From: Branchiostoma floridae
Taxonomy: Eukaryota; Chordata; Leptocardii; Amphioxiformes; Branchiostomatidae
NCBI RefSeq assembly: GCF_000003815.2
Contig: NC_049982.1
Coordinates: 3,657,075 to 3,721,074, forward strand
Length of the DNA: 64,000 nucleotides
Reading direction: 5' to 3'
Under the pieces are notes generated by a model. That model did no database searches. It was not told the DNA's origin and saw only the letters and a list, made by a program, of their open reading frames with translations. How positions within the stretch are numbered: the first letter of the stretch is position 1; every line of letters begins with the position of its first letter. Shown here piece after piece: positions 1 through 10,680 of this stretch. The position numbers were made by a program, and so were the translations under genes.

Positions 1-967
1 CACATGTGTTGCTTCTATAATTCTGCAATTGACATTGAAGGAGCAGAAAGAACTACTTTGTAAAATCAACATTTCTTTGGCATTGTTTGCAAGACTGTGG
101 AAATCAAGTATATGTACAAGTAACCCAGAGAGTTTGCCGATGAGAACTGAGCGCTGGTAATTATAGGTAGGGCAGTGCAAAAGGTAGTGTGAAATCGTTT
201 CGTATGGACACCCGCAGCTGCAGGCTGGGCTTGACACAAGACCCCGCGTGAAAAGACTATAATTCAAGCTGCAGGTGCCCATACGAAGTCGTGAAATGAG
301 AATGCAAGAGTGTCGAGACCCGAAGCTGAAATGGCTGAATTTGGGAGGGCGTATCGTTTTAAAAAGATGTTCTCGAAATTTCGAGAAATCGAGTGCACGA
401 AGAGTTAAGTCCAAGTTGTTCCAAGCAGTGATGGAATATGGAGTAAAGGACTTTCAAATGGCATATTTGAGCTATATCTTTCCCCTAACCCGCTCTACAT
501 CGCAGTAGGAAGTTTGTACTTAAGTTGTAATGGTATACTAATATGACTAAAGGTAAACCTTTACCAAACCTACGCTACATCATAATAAGCCGTGCAAGAC
601 GATCAGTATCATGAAAATAGCATACACCAGTTGTGGTTTATCCTCGACAATCAGCTTCGTGAGAAGTTTCTTCTCGAGTGATGTGATGGCTGTTTCTTCG
701 TATCCGAAGATCAATGGTAGGCAGACAAGGTTGTACTAATGACATATTTGAGCTATATCTTTCCCCTAACCTGTTTTATAGTAAGATGATTAAAGGTAAA
801 CCTTTACCAAACCTACGCTACATCACAATACGCTGAGCAACACGATCAGTATCATGAGAATTTCACCCACATTGAGTTCGTGAGAAGTTTCTTTCGGGCA
901 CTAATGATATACTTGAGCTATATTTTTTACACTAACCCACTTTACTTAGTAGGAAGTTTGTTATTAA
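1..967. repeat. Gene-free stretch with dispersed direct repeats
   Basis: No coding exon is recognised. Two motifs recur. The first, with core TTGAGCTATATCTTTCCCCT, starts near 458, near 739 and, diverged, near 903. The second, with core GGTAAACCTTTACCAAACCT, lies near 551 and 796, with a weaker relative near 1650. The spacing is uneven (about 281 and 165 bases), so this looks like an old local duplication rather than a clean tandem array. Confidence 0.5.
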
Positions 968-1516
968 AGGCGCCCATAGCAGTTTTTAGTGCATTAAAAT
1001 AAAAAATATTCTGGATGATACAATCGGTACGATATTGACATATACTTCAACAAACTAGCACATTTTTATCATTATTTCGTACTTTCAGCGTTTAAAAGGA
1101 CGCACAAACATGCCGCAAACGGACCCCTTTGATTTATTATATCCTACAATAAATCAGCACAGGATCGAGCCACTAACGGTTTCCGTCGGTAATTTTCGGA
1201 GATTTTCGAACGCATGAGGTCATTGAGCGAATTGAATCTGATTCGCCCGTTCGCAAATCGAAACTTTATTCGAACAAGTGACGACATCTCCGGAAGCGTT
1301 CTGGACGCATTGGTCATGTTCGCGTGCGTTCCGAAAATTTGAAATAATGGCACGTGCAGCGCTCAGATTTTCAATGCGTTCTCACCACCCAGCGACGTCT
1401 CATCTTTGCTCAATAAAGGTCGATATGCAATGATAAAGTGTTATGTAAGCTTACTGTGTGTAAAAATGACTTGAAAATTAAATTTGAAAAGACTAAAAAA
1501 ACTGCTCTGGGCGCCT
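968..1516. mobile_element. Non-autonomous piggyBac-like DNA transposon
   Basis: The element is 549 bp with terminal inverted repeats. The left end begins AGGCGCCCATAGCAG and the right end is CTGCTCTGGGCGCCT. It is flanked on both sides by TTAA (964-967 and 1517-1520), the target duplication typical of the piggyBac superfamily. No transposase reading frame is present, so it would need a helper. The superfamily call rests on TTAA and the short inverted repeats only. Confidence 0.6.
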
Positions 1517-1520
1517 TTAA

Positions 1521-2272
1521 GGGCTGTCACATGCAATATAATAAGTGGCATGATGATAATCAAACACACATAGACACAGAGTTTTAGTACAAAGTAAGTA
1601 TTTTTAAAATTCATCATATTTATGGCCCCCTCCCGTTACTAATGTGCTTACAGTAAACCTTTCCTAAACCCAAGCTACAATCCAATAAGCTGTGCAAGTC
1701 GATCCTCTGGAAAGACCAGGGTATTACAGTGAAAGTGTGATTTTTCTTAATTGAATCGTGGAAGAGTAATTAAAGAATAAGTACATGACTATACTAATGC
1801 CACAATAGAGCATCACTCCAAGGCACGCAATTATCTGTCGAGTATGGCTAACTACTATCAAGACGGATTCAAACGACTCCCATTTGCGGTTCAGTAATTT
1901 GAGGCATTCTTATCATTTGGATATAACTCTAATGATGATAATTAGCTCTTGACGAAATGACGCAATCAGAATCCTCTCCCTGTTGCGCTTTAGATTTAGA
2001 CCGTACACTACCCCAGTGTCTCGCACAAAGGTTTTTTTGGATATACGACATTCAAAACGTCGTCAATGTGTAATTGCTACATTGAAGAGTAGAAGACTTA
2101 AAAGATACTTTTATGTTGTAAAATTCTGACAATAAAAATGAAGATATATTCTCAAGAACAAAACCTTCATGTGAATGACATGCATATCGACTTTTTAGCA
2201 TTTTTGCATATTTCTATCGCATTTCTGGTGTTTATGAACTGCGAACACCACACTACCTTTGCAAGTGTCACC
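1521..2272. other. Gene-free stretch
   Basis: AT-rich DNA ending at the first gap. I see no exon or structured repeat apart from the diverged motif copy near 1650. Upstream exons of the NUP50-type gene must lie in the gap at 2273 or left of the window. Confidence 0.4.
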
Positions 2273-2372
2273 NNNNNNNNNNNNNNNNNNNNNNNNNNNN
2301 NNNNNNNNNNNNNNNNNNNNNNNNNNNNNNNNNNNNNNNNNNNNNNNNNNNNNNNNNNNNNNNNNNNNNNNN
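2273..2372. other. Assembly gap (100 N)
   Basis: Exactly 100 N, probably a placeholder of unknown true length. The tandem array that follows begins at its edge, which explains why assembly failed here. Confidence 0.95.
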
Positions 2373-2693
2373 TGTGGCTGGGTTTGGTTGATGTGTGGCC
2401 GGGTTAGGTTGACGTGTGGCTGGGTTAGGTTTACGTGTGGCTGATTCTGCCGGCTGGGTTTGGTTGACGTGTGGCTGGGTTTGGTTGACGTGTGGCTTGG
2501 TTAGGTTTACGGGTGGCTGATTCTGTCGGCTGGGTTTGGTTGATGTGTGGCTGAGTTAGGTTGACGTGTGGCTGGGTTAGGTTTACGTGTGGCTGATTCT
2601 GCCGGCTGGGTTTGGTTGATGTGTGGCTGAGTTAGGTTGACGTGTGGCTGGGTTAGGTTTACGTGTGGCTGATTCTGCCGGCTGGGTTTGACC
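2373..2693. repeat. Minisatellite running into a NUP50 3' splice site
   Basis: A higher-order array of about 75-bp units, built from variants of an approximately 20-bp subunit (GTGTGGCTGGGTTAGGTTGA). Every unit carries the phrase GGCTGATTCTGCCGGCTGGG. The last copy stops about 17 bases before the acceptor at 2709-2710, so the array forms the branch-point region of the intron. Its left end is lost in the gap. Confidence 0.85.
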
Positions 2694-2710
2694 CTTCTGT
2701 GTCCCCACAG

Positions 2711-3491
2711 GGCGGCTCCGGTGCCTTTGCCAAGTTCAGCGGGTTTTCCAGCAAGCCTTCGTCTGCAGTATTCAGCCTGAACTCCAACGCCAAACCTCTC
2801 GCCGTCTCCAACGGCAACAAACCCTCCGTCCCTTTCAGTGGGTTTGGCACAGGCAGCTCCACACCCTCCCCTGTTGTTAGTGAGCGTTCCCCTGCCGGCG
2901 GCCACCCCTCCCCCAGGTACAGTCCCCAGTACTGCGCCCAGCTGCAGGGTCTGAACCGCAGCCTGCTGCAGTGGCTGCAGAAACACGTGGATAACAACCC
3001 CATCTGCGACCTCACACCCTCCTTCAGGGACTACGAGAAACACCTGCGAGACATCGAGGCCAGGTTTCCCCCGGCAACCGGCACGGAAACGACCGGTACA
3101 GACTCTGTTGCCGGTGGCAACGGTGCTGCAGTCACATCACAGAGCGGGAACGGACAGCTGTCATTCAAATTCTCCTCCTCACCGCAAAACAAGACAGACA
3201 CTTCTGCAGTTACAATAGGTCAGAGTTCATCAGCTTCTGGGGTCACAATAGGTCAAAGTTCATCACCATCCGGGATTACGATAGGTCATAGTTCATCGTT
3301 CCTGACCGGCACCAGTACAGCCCCGACCCCTTTCTCCTTCAGCACCAGTGGTGGCGCTGGGACATTCGGGGGTGCCGCGGGGAAACCAGCGCTCGACTCC
3401 GGGTTCAAGTTCGGCACCACCAGCAGCTCAAGTTCAGCCTCGTCAGGGTTCAAGTTCAGCTTTGCCTCCAAACCCTCGGCTCCCACAACAG
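2711..3491 (+). CDS. NUP50: NUP50 large FG/central exon
   Basis: The acceptor is GTCCCCACAG at 2701-2710 and the donor is AACAG/GTATG after 3491. It is one open frame of 260 codons plus one base. The Nup50 family block lies about 80-117 residues into the exon; the rest is low-complexity Ser, Gly and Thr with scattered FG and F-x-F motifs. A short repeat of the VTIGQSSS type occurs three times near residues 170-200. Confidence 0.9.
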
Positions 3492-6400
3492 GTATGTTTG
3501 TTTAAACCTTTATTTATTCATGAAAGCTCAAATCGGCCTGCAGGCCGCTTTTCATTGAGGTCATGAGGGAAGAGGCAAGGGTCAGACAAAGTATATAACA
3601 GAGATACAGTTACATCGTTTAGAGTCCTTATAAGTCCTGTAAGTCTATATACACAATTTTTACATAAATACAAAGAAAGAAACTGCTACATGATTCAAGT
3701 CCGCTCATTTAGGTAGGTCTGATGAGTGATGACTGGATATTAGTGTTTATAATATCTGTTAAAAAGATACATAGCTCTAGTATATGTGTATGTGGTACAG
3801 AATGGCAGCCAGGGTTCTAGCCACCACGCAACATATCGGGCCACCACACTATAATTTTCGACCACCACATCAAATGAGGACCACTACACTAATGTTCAGC
3901 TAGCGTAGTGGCACTTTGCTAGTATTCACTTGTGGAGCAATGTCTGATTAAGGATGTAAAATGTTGATATGACCCTACAAAACTGGAAAAATATCCTTTA
4001 AATTACATGTGGAGAAATTGAAATCAAGCCGCTATGCTTTCTGTCAGGCAACAATCCTACTTAGCGAAGACTTTCTGTCAAGTGGCAATATGCCCCATAT
4101 GTTTGTAATCAAGCTCAGCTAATTATGTGAAGGACTTACGAGGAAGTTAACGAGAAGTTGTTGTTTTGCTTCAGCGTCTTCCGAGACGAAGGAAGATGAA
4201 GACTACGAGCCGCCCAAACCTGAGGTGAAGGAAGTGAAGGAGGAGGGAGCATTTTACACCACCAGGTGAGCATTTTACACCACCAGGTGAGCCTTTTACA
4301 CCGCCAGGTGAGCCTTTTACACCACCAGGTGAGCCTTTTACACCGCCAGGTGAGCCTTTTACACCACCAGGTGAGCCTTCTACACCACCAGGTGAGCCTT
4401 CTACACCACCAGGTGAGCCTTTTACACCGCCAGGTAAGCATTCTACACCACCAGGTGAGCCTTGTACACCACCAGGTGAGCCTTTTACACCACCAGGTGA
4501 GCCTTCTACACCGCCAGGTGAGCATTCTACACCACCAGGTGAGCCTTTTACACCACCAGGTGAGCATTTTACACCACCAGGTGAGCCTTCTACACCACCA
4601 GGTGAGCATTCTACACCACCAGGTGAGCCTTCTACACCACCAGGTGAGCCTTCTACACCACCAGGTGAGCATTCTACACCACCAGGTGAGCCTTCTACAC
4701 CACCAGGTGAGCTTTCTACACCACCAGGTGAGCATTCTACACCACCAGGTGAGCCTTTTACACCACCAGGTGAGCATTTTACACCACCAGGTGAGCATTT
4801 TACACCACCAGGTGAGCCTTTTACACCACCAGGTGAGCATTCTACACCACCAGGTGAGCCTTCTACACCACCAGGTGAGCCTTCTACACCACCAGGTGAG
4901 CATTCTACACCACCAGGTGAGCCTTCTACACCACCAGGTGAGCTTTCTACACCACCAGGTGAGCATTCTACACCACCAGGTGAGCCTTTTACACCACCAG
5001 GTGAGCATTTTACACCACCAGGTGAGCTTTCTACACCACCAGGTGAGCATTCTACACCACCAGGTGAGCCTTTTACACCACCAGGTGAGCATTTTACACC
5101 ACCAGGTGAGCATTCTACACCACCAGGTGAGCATTCTACACCGCCAGGTGAGTATTTTACACCGCCAGGCGAGCATTTTACACCACCAGGTAAAGGCGAT
5201 GTTACCTTAATGTGTTCTCGCTTACTGAGCTGTTCTCTGGATTTGACTCCCTCCACAAGGGCCACTTGCAAAGGATCATGCTCTTGTTCCCATAGTCATG
5301 ATGATGTGATCTTGTTCCCAGGGTCATTCATCATGTGATCTTGTTCCCAGGTGTAAGCTGTTCTACCAGAAGGACGGAGCTTACAAGGACAAGGGCGTCG
5401 GCAACCTGCACCTGAAGAAGACTGGAGACAGCAAGACACAGCTGGTGGTCAGGGCAGACACAAGTCTAGGTGGGTATAGCTGAAGGTCAGGGCAGACACA
5501 AGTCTAGGTGGGTACAGCTGAAGGTCAGGGCAGACACAAGTCTAGGTGGGTACAGCTGAAGATCAGGGCAGACACACGTCTAGGTGGGTAGAGCTGAAGG
5601 TCAGGGCAGACACAGGAGGGTACAGCTGAAGGTCAGGGCAGACACAGGCGGGTACAGCTGGTGGTCCGGGCAGACACAAGTCTAGGTGGGTACAGCTGGT
5701 GGTCCGGGCAGACACAAGGCTAGGTGGGTACAGCTGAAGGTCAGGGCATACACAAGTCTAGGTGGGTACAGCTGAAGGTCAGGGCAGACACAAGTCTAGG
5801 TGGGTATAGCTGAAGGTCAGGGCAGTTGGTGGGTACAGCTGAAGGTCAGGGCAGTTGGTGGGTATAGCTGAAGGTCAGGGCAGACAGGTGGGTACAGCTG
5901 AAGGTCAGGGCAGACAGGTGGGTATAGCTGAAGGTCAGGGCAGACACAAGTCTAAGTGGGTACAGCTGAAGGTCAGGGCAGTTGGTGGGTACAGCTGAAG
6001 GTCAGGGCAGTTGGTGGGTACAGCTGAAGGTCAGGGCAGACAGGTGGGTACAGCTGAAGGTCAGGGCAGACAGGTGGGTACAGCTGAAGGTCAGGGCAGA
6101 CAGGTGGGTACAGCTGAAGGTCAGGGCAGACATAGGTGGGTATAGCTGAAGGTCAGGGCAGACACAAGTCTAGGTGGGTACAGCTGAAGGTCAGGGCAGA
6201 CACAGGTGGTTACAGCTGAACTTTCCTCCCCTACTGGTGTTGATGGGAGCCCCCCATACTGACCCTCTCCCCTGCTAGTGTTGTGTAGCCCCACCTCTGA
6301 CCCTGTTTGTTTGTTTGTTTGTTTGTTTGTAGGGAACATCCTGCTGAACATCCTGCTGTTTCCCAGCATGCCTGTGAGTCGGCAGGGGAAGAACAACGTT

Positions 6401-6538
6401 GCGCTGGTGTGCGTGCCGAACCCGCCGCTGGGCGACAAAACCGACCCCGCGCCGACCCCCATGCTCATCCGCGTCAAGACGGGAGAGGCGGCCGACGAAC
6501 TGTGCAAACAGCTGTGTGATAATAAGGGCAGCTCATAG
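2711..6538 (+). CDS. NUP50: Nuclear pore complex protein Nup50, 3' part of gene
   Basis: Nup50 is a mobile FG nucleoporin of the nuclear basket that binds importin-alpha and Ran and helps to disassemble import complexes. Four exons are visible: 2711-3491, 4175-4265, 5351-5469 and 6333-6538 (stop). Their phases fit (0/1, 1/2, 2/1, 1) and together they encode 398 residues. Exon 1 holds the conserved Nup50 block with [15 protein letters not shown], then Ser/Gly-rich sequence with PFSFST, GTFGGA and GFKFGT motifs. Exons 2-4 encode the C-terminal Ran-binding domain: an acidic lead ending EGAFYTTR, then [49 protein letters not shown] and TPMLIRVKT. The N-terminal importin-alpha-binding exons are missing, left of the window or in the gap. 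Every visible intron carries a minisatellite, and the end of the gene is duplicated downstream. Confidence 0.93.
3492..4174. other. NUP50 intron with possible repeat remnant
   Basis: Intron sequence. At 3527-3570 the phrase CGGCCTGCAGGCCGCTTTTC looks like a piece of a dispersed repeat. At 3800-3905 the word CACCAC recurs in a loose pattern. There is no coding sequence apart from the flanking exons. Confidence 0.4.
4247..5191 (+). repeat. 21-bp minisatellite of 45 units made from an exon end and 5' splice site
   Basis: Exactly 945 bases, 45 units of 21 with no length change. The unit is GAGCATTTTACACCACCAGGT with CCT/CAT, TTT/TCT and ACC/GCC variants. Unit 1 is the real end of the NUP50 exon (codons for AFYTTR, then AG/GTGAGC), so each later unit repeats the last seven codons plus a good splice donor. 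Nearly all keep GT. One near 5170 has GC, one near 4436 reads GTAAGC and one near 5150 reads GTGAGT. In the exon frame nearly every unit has a TGA (or TAA) straight after AGG, so only the first donor keeps the protein frame open. Confidence 0.95.
5432..6222 (+). repeat. Second splice-donor minisatellite in NUP50
   Basis: About two dozen units of up to 38 bp, many shortened to about 27-30 bp. The full unit is the last ~30 bases of the exon ending at 5469 plus the first bases of the intron. Copies read CAGCTGAAGGTCAGGGCAGA then CACAAGTCTAGGTGGGTA, matching the exon end CTGGTGGTCAGGGCAGAC..AAGTCTAG and its donor GTGGGT. Units near 5660 and 5690 keep the exon form CTGGTGGTC. Shorter units have lost ACAAGTCTA, and with it the donor context. 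Confidence 0.9.
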
Positions 6539-6831
6539 CTACATACACTCATCCCCCAAACATACCCTCACATCTAACCACACACACACATTAACAACAT
6601 GCACATATCTATCCCCACACACACGTTATGAACTGTGCAAACAGCTGTGTGATAATAAGGGCAACTCATAGTCATTACACACACTTATCCCCCAAACACA
6701 CCCTCACCACACTCGCTCACACACACTTATCCCCCAAACACACCCTCACCACACATACACTCACACACACACACACACACACACGTTATGAGCTGTGCAA
6801 ACAGCTGTGTGATAATAAGGGCAACTCATAG
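6489..6831 (+). repeat. Terminal coding segment of NUP50 present three times
   Basis: The last codons of the gene ([12 protein letters not shown] then TAG) at about 6496-6538 recur at about 6629-6671 and 6789-6831, each with the stop codon TAG. The copies are separated by CA-rich spacers with shared phrases such as TTATCCCCCAAACACACCCT. Copies 2 and 3 lie in the presumed 3' UTR and agree with each other (GGCAACTCATAG) rather than with copy 1 (GGCAGCTCATAG). Confidence 0.9.
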
Positions 6832-7184
6832 CCACATACATACACAAATGCATGATCTTATTACACACATAAATACACATATTATGTGCACATAATGCCC
6901 ATCTTTGGAGTCGGAAAGCTGCCCATAGTTTTGCCAAAGGAAAGCACAGTAAGATACTGACTGTGATCAGCCATTCTGGCTATAGCCATATAGGGTTCAC
7001 ATTTAGTTACCTTCTGGCACTCCACAGGGCTCACAAATACTCCCTCAGGCTTGGACATGTCCATTGTCCTGGGAAGTTGTCCCGGGCACGTGAAAATGCC
7101 AGTCGTGCAAGTGCATATCCTACCCGACTTGCCCAATCGGGCGAGAAAGATTTTTCTGACAGTGAGTCAGAAAAATCATATTTT
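6832..7184. other. Downstream flank of NUP50
   Basis: No gene seen. A short perfect hairpin, TTTTTCTGAC and GTCAGAAAAA around a 5-base loop, lies at about 7151-7175, immediately before a minisatellite. Confidence 0.4.
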
Positions 7185-7385
7185 CATATGATGATACTTT
7201 TCGCATTTCCTACATTTCATCTGATGATACTTTTCGCATTTCCTACATTTCATCTGATGATACTTTTCGCATTTCCTACATTTCATATGACGATACTTTT
7301 CGCATTTCCTACATTTCATATGACGATACTTTTCGCATTTCCTACATTTCATATGACGATACTTTTCGCATTTCCTACATTTCAA
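7185..7385. repeat. 33-bp minisatellite, six copies
   Basis: Six near-identical units with core GATACTTTTCGCATTTCCTA. The unit length is a multiple of three, so the minus strand keeps one frame open over 71 codons, repeating an 11-residue unit of the type KCRKCEKYRHM (one CxxC per unit). No start context, splice sites or related gene support real coding. Confidence 0.85.
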
Positions 7386-10132
7386 TGCCAAAAGAATCCA
7401 TTGCTGGAAGTAAAATTATATAAAGAAATATCCTCTAAATTTTGGGCAATTAAAAAGTTGGTTCGGCAAGTAAATATTTTATGTACTTGCTTAATAGGAC
7501 AAGTGAATTTTGTAAAACTTGTCCAACCCTGTCTCTTGTAATCGATTGTCTACAACGTGATGATTTACCAGCTGTTACTCTGAGCTGCTAGTTTTCGATG
7601 TCAGGAAGCTACAGGCACTCCGACATGGGTCAGCCTCACATGTAAAGTAACGGTTTACTAAGAGGGCCTGCAGTCGCCACAATGTGGCACCTTCCAGGCT
7701 CCACAGGTCCCTGGAAAAATCGCGGAAACACACTTGTGTGCATGAACACGCCAGTGGAGTCAGCTACCCGGGAGTATAGTCACAAACTGGTATGTTATCT
7801 ATTGGGCCAATTTCTACTACTTTTCTAGTAACCCGTGGAGCCTGGTAGAGGCTACCGACAGTGGTACATCTGTGGAAATGAATTGGTTACCATGGTGATC
7901 TCCATAGCAACAGCCAATGGCATGTAAGAGTAGTCCCAGTATCCCTAGTCTGGAACCACTAGAGTGAAACTCCTGTAACTGTTGTTGCTTTTGTGTTTTG
8001 TCAAAACCCTAGTTTTTTCTTCTAAGAAAGTGTTGATTTTTCTGTGACAGGCAACACTGAAGGGTCCTTGTAAGGAGTTCTTGTGTCAGAAACGTTTTAC
8101 TGACCCTGTGAAACCCACATAACATGGAGTGATGGACCGTGGCAGCAGTTAAATCCTTTGTTTCCCGAACTGACCACTGTGCAACTCCTGCGTCATGTTT
8201 CCCCCGGACTGACCACTGTGTGAGTCCTACGTCATGTTCTCTCGTGCTCTGCTGAATTATCTCAGCTTTTAGCAATAACGGAAATAAACAGACTCAAACC
8301 AACCCCACTGCCTGGCGTGTTCGTAGGAAATAACACAGCTGATATGCCTTAGTGTGCACATGCGCACACACACACACGACACGTGCACAGTTCTGTAAGC
8401 CTTAGTGTGCACATGCACACACACGACACTTGCACAGTTCTGGTACCTTTTCTACCACTCAATCTTAGACAGCTCGCTGCCAGCACTACACAAGCCCTGG
8501 AGCTGGCCATCTTGTAAAGCAGTCACGTCACCCACAGTTTTACATCACACTGTATTCAAGGCACTGTTTTATTGATGCACAAAATCACCTCATATTGCAG
8601 CTTCATATTTGTAACAACATGGTCTGGTGCAACATTATCGTAGAACTACATGGCACAACATTGCAGAAATTTCTAGTAAGGATTCTAAGGAACAATATAG
8701 TTGTAGAATTATGACAAATGGAACAAGAATTATGCAACAATTTTGTAGAATTATGTGGTAGAATTCTTACTGCAAAGAAACTTTTGGCACCAAATTTGTA
8801 TTTGTTACAGGGTTAGGGAGAAGGTTGCCTCATCAGCTGGAACTACAACATTGTTATATTTGCTGACTAAAGGCTTCTTTGCAGTTCCATTTTGCACTTT
8901 CCAAGTTTCATACTTATGCATGGCACAGCTCCCTGTTTAGTCAAACTTGAAAAATTTGTCTTTAATTTAAAATCACAGAAACCCAGGCAGACGCACTAAA
9001 ATGCTACTACGACCCAACTTCACGCTTAAACTACTACTAGTAAGTTCAGGTCACTTTAGCTTTGAATATGTCATACAGAGTCCACATCTCTGGGTTCTTT
9101 GGTGAAAATTTTCTGTAAATCTATCGAGTTCTAAAGTAGTACAATACTGCAGTTAGTAGCTATAAAAAAGTACATGTCATGGTTTAAAATGAAGATCCTT
9201 CAAATCTAGGCTACCACCAGAAAAGCTTTAAACCTAAGCAAATCTGAATCTGCAGATTGTTAACTTTATGTAGAGAGAACATTTTGGTTGTTTTGTAGAA
9301 GTTAACTTTGCTCCCAACTCCAGGAGGACATTTCTCCAGTTTCTGTGTATTGGAAACAATTTAAGCTGTAATATTCAGCTTTTTTCTGCAGTCATTCCTT
9401 CACATGGAAGTGAACTTTCCTATAATAGAAATGTATCCATACACTCAACTACTAGATAAGTGAACTTTCCTATGGAAGAACTGTATCCATACACTTCAAT
9501 TCAACACTTCAGTGTACATCTGATTCCATATCAGACTACATAAAGTTTGACACATACATCTGTACAATAGTTTAACACTGTATCAGTCCCTATATATATA
9601 CAGTCATCTATACTGCCCATACATCTACAGTACTCTACTGTACAGAGTTTAACACTTTTCCAACCATAGAATGTTTAGACCTTAGAAATGATACTCTTGA
9701 CTCAACATGTTGATATATTGACACTTATTCATAAACATTCATGTAGGTAATACATTTGTATACACTTGTTTGTTCTAGTTGTAGTAGACCTTACAAAAGT
9801 CGCTGTACTTTTGATGTGTCTAATAAAGATCTCTGGATACACTAACAGTATAGCGATTAACACCCTATACATATACTGTGCTGCACGGAGTTTAGCATTC
9901 TATCAGTCCCTATAGGGATACTATACTGCACTGAGTTTAGCATTCTATCAGTCCCTATAGGGATACTGTACTGCACAGAGTAAAACATTTTTATCAGTCC
10001 CTATAGGGATACTACACTGCACTGAGTTTATTTTATTCACAAAAAGATTCCCCTGATTTCTTCCAGCATAATTAAGTGTTGTTTACACTTAAAGAAATGA
10101 GGGAATCCTCATACGAGTTTAACTGTATTTAG
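7386..10132. other. Gene-free stretch with small local duplications
   Basis: No gene recognised over 2.7 kb. Local duplications seen: 8164-8245 (two copies of about 40 bp with core CTGACCACTGTG and GTCATGTT), 8346-8442 (two ~50-bp copies with CTTAGTGTGCACATG), 9400-9500 (TGAACTTTCCTAT plus TGTATCCATACAC twice) and 9890-10030 (about three copies with core CAGTCCCTATAGGGATACT, itself containing the palindrome CCCTATAGGG). Confidence 0.45.
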
Positions 10133-10232
10133 NNNNNNNNNNNNNNNNNNNNNNNNNNNNNNNNNNNNNNNNNNNNNNNNNNNNNNNNNNNNNNNNNNNN
10201 NNNNNNNNNNNNNNNNNNNNNNNNNNNNNNNN
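10133..10232. other. Assembly gap (100 N)
   Basis: Placeholder-sized gap directly before the kringle/WSC-like array. The sequence right after it is nearly identical to 20741 onward, so the break lies in a repeated unit. Confidence 0.95.
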
Positions 10233-10680
10233 TGTAATATGCCTGCATCACCTCACACAGAGTTCCATCTTGAGAAACCATTTTCTGTCTGTATGTGTTT
10301 AAGGAAAGTTCCATACGATTTGCAGAAATGATATATATCGAGCTATGAATGAATTTAAAACAAACAAACAATAGAATCATATCATCATCGCGGGCTGCTT
10401 GCCCGCGGACCAAGTCCACACTTTCCTTCCAGACGTCTCTATAATAGAACCAAGATATAACTACTTTCCTACCCTGATTTACAAACTGTCATTATTAGAA
10501 CGGTCCTGAATGACCTGTCCACGTTTTGGGCAAAGGTAGGTAGGTATTGAGTATAGTCACAACTCCACCCCATAGACCCGTGACCCAGACCGAATACTTT
10601 CTATACTTCACTTCTGTTCGTTGTAAACATCGGTAAAAATAATATTTGATTAAACGTAATAGTTGATTATTTCCTGACAG

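Noticed and set aside
2507-3043. Minus-strand frames over the NUP50 exon and upstream array
   Set aside because: They are shadows of the NUP50 coding exon and the minisatellite, with no splice signals or domains.
4136-5271. Long open frames on both strands through the 21-bp array (346, 366 and 314 codons), looking like repetitive proteins
   Set aside because: They exist only because the unit is a multiple of three. The array lies between two well-defined NUP50 exons, and its unit is the exon end plus splice donor.
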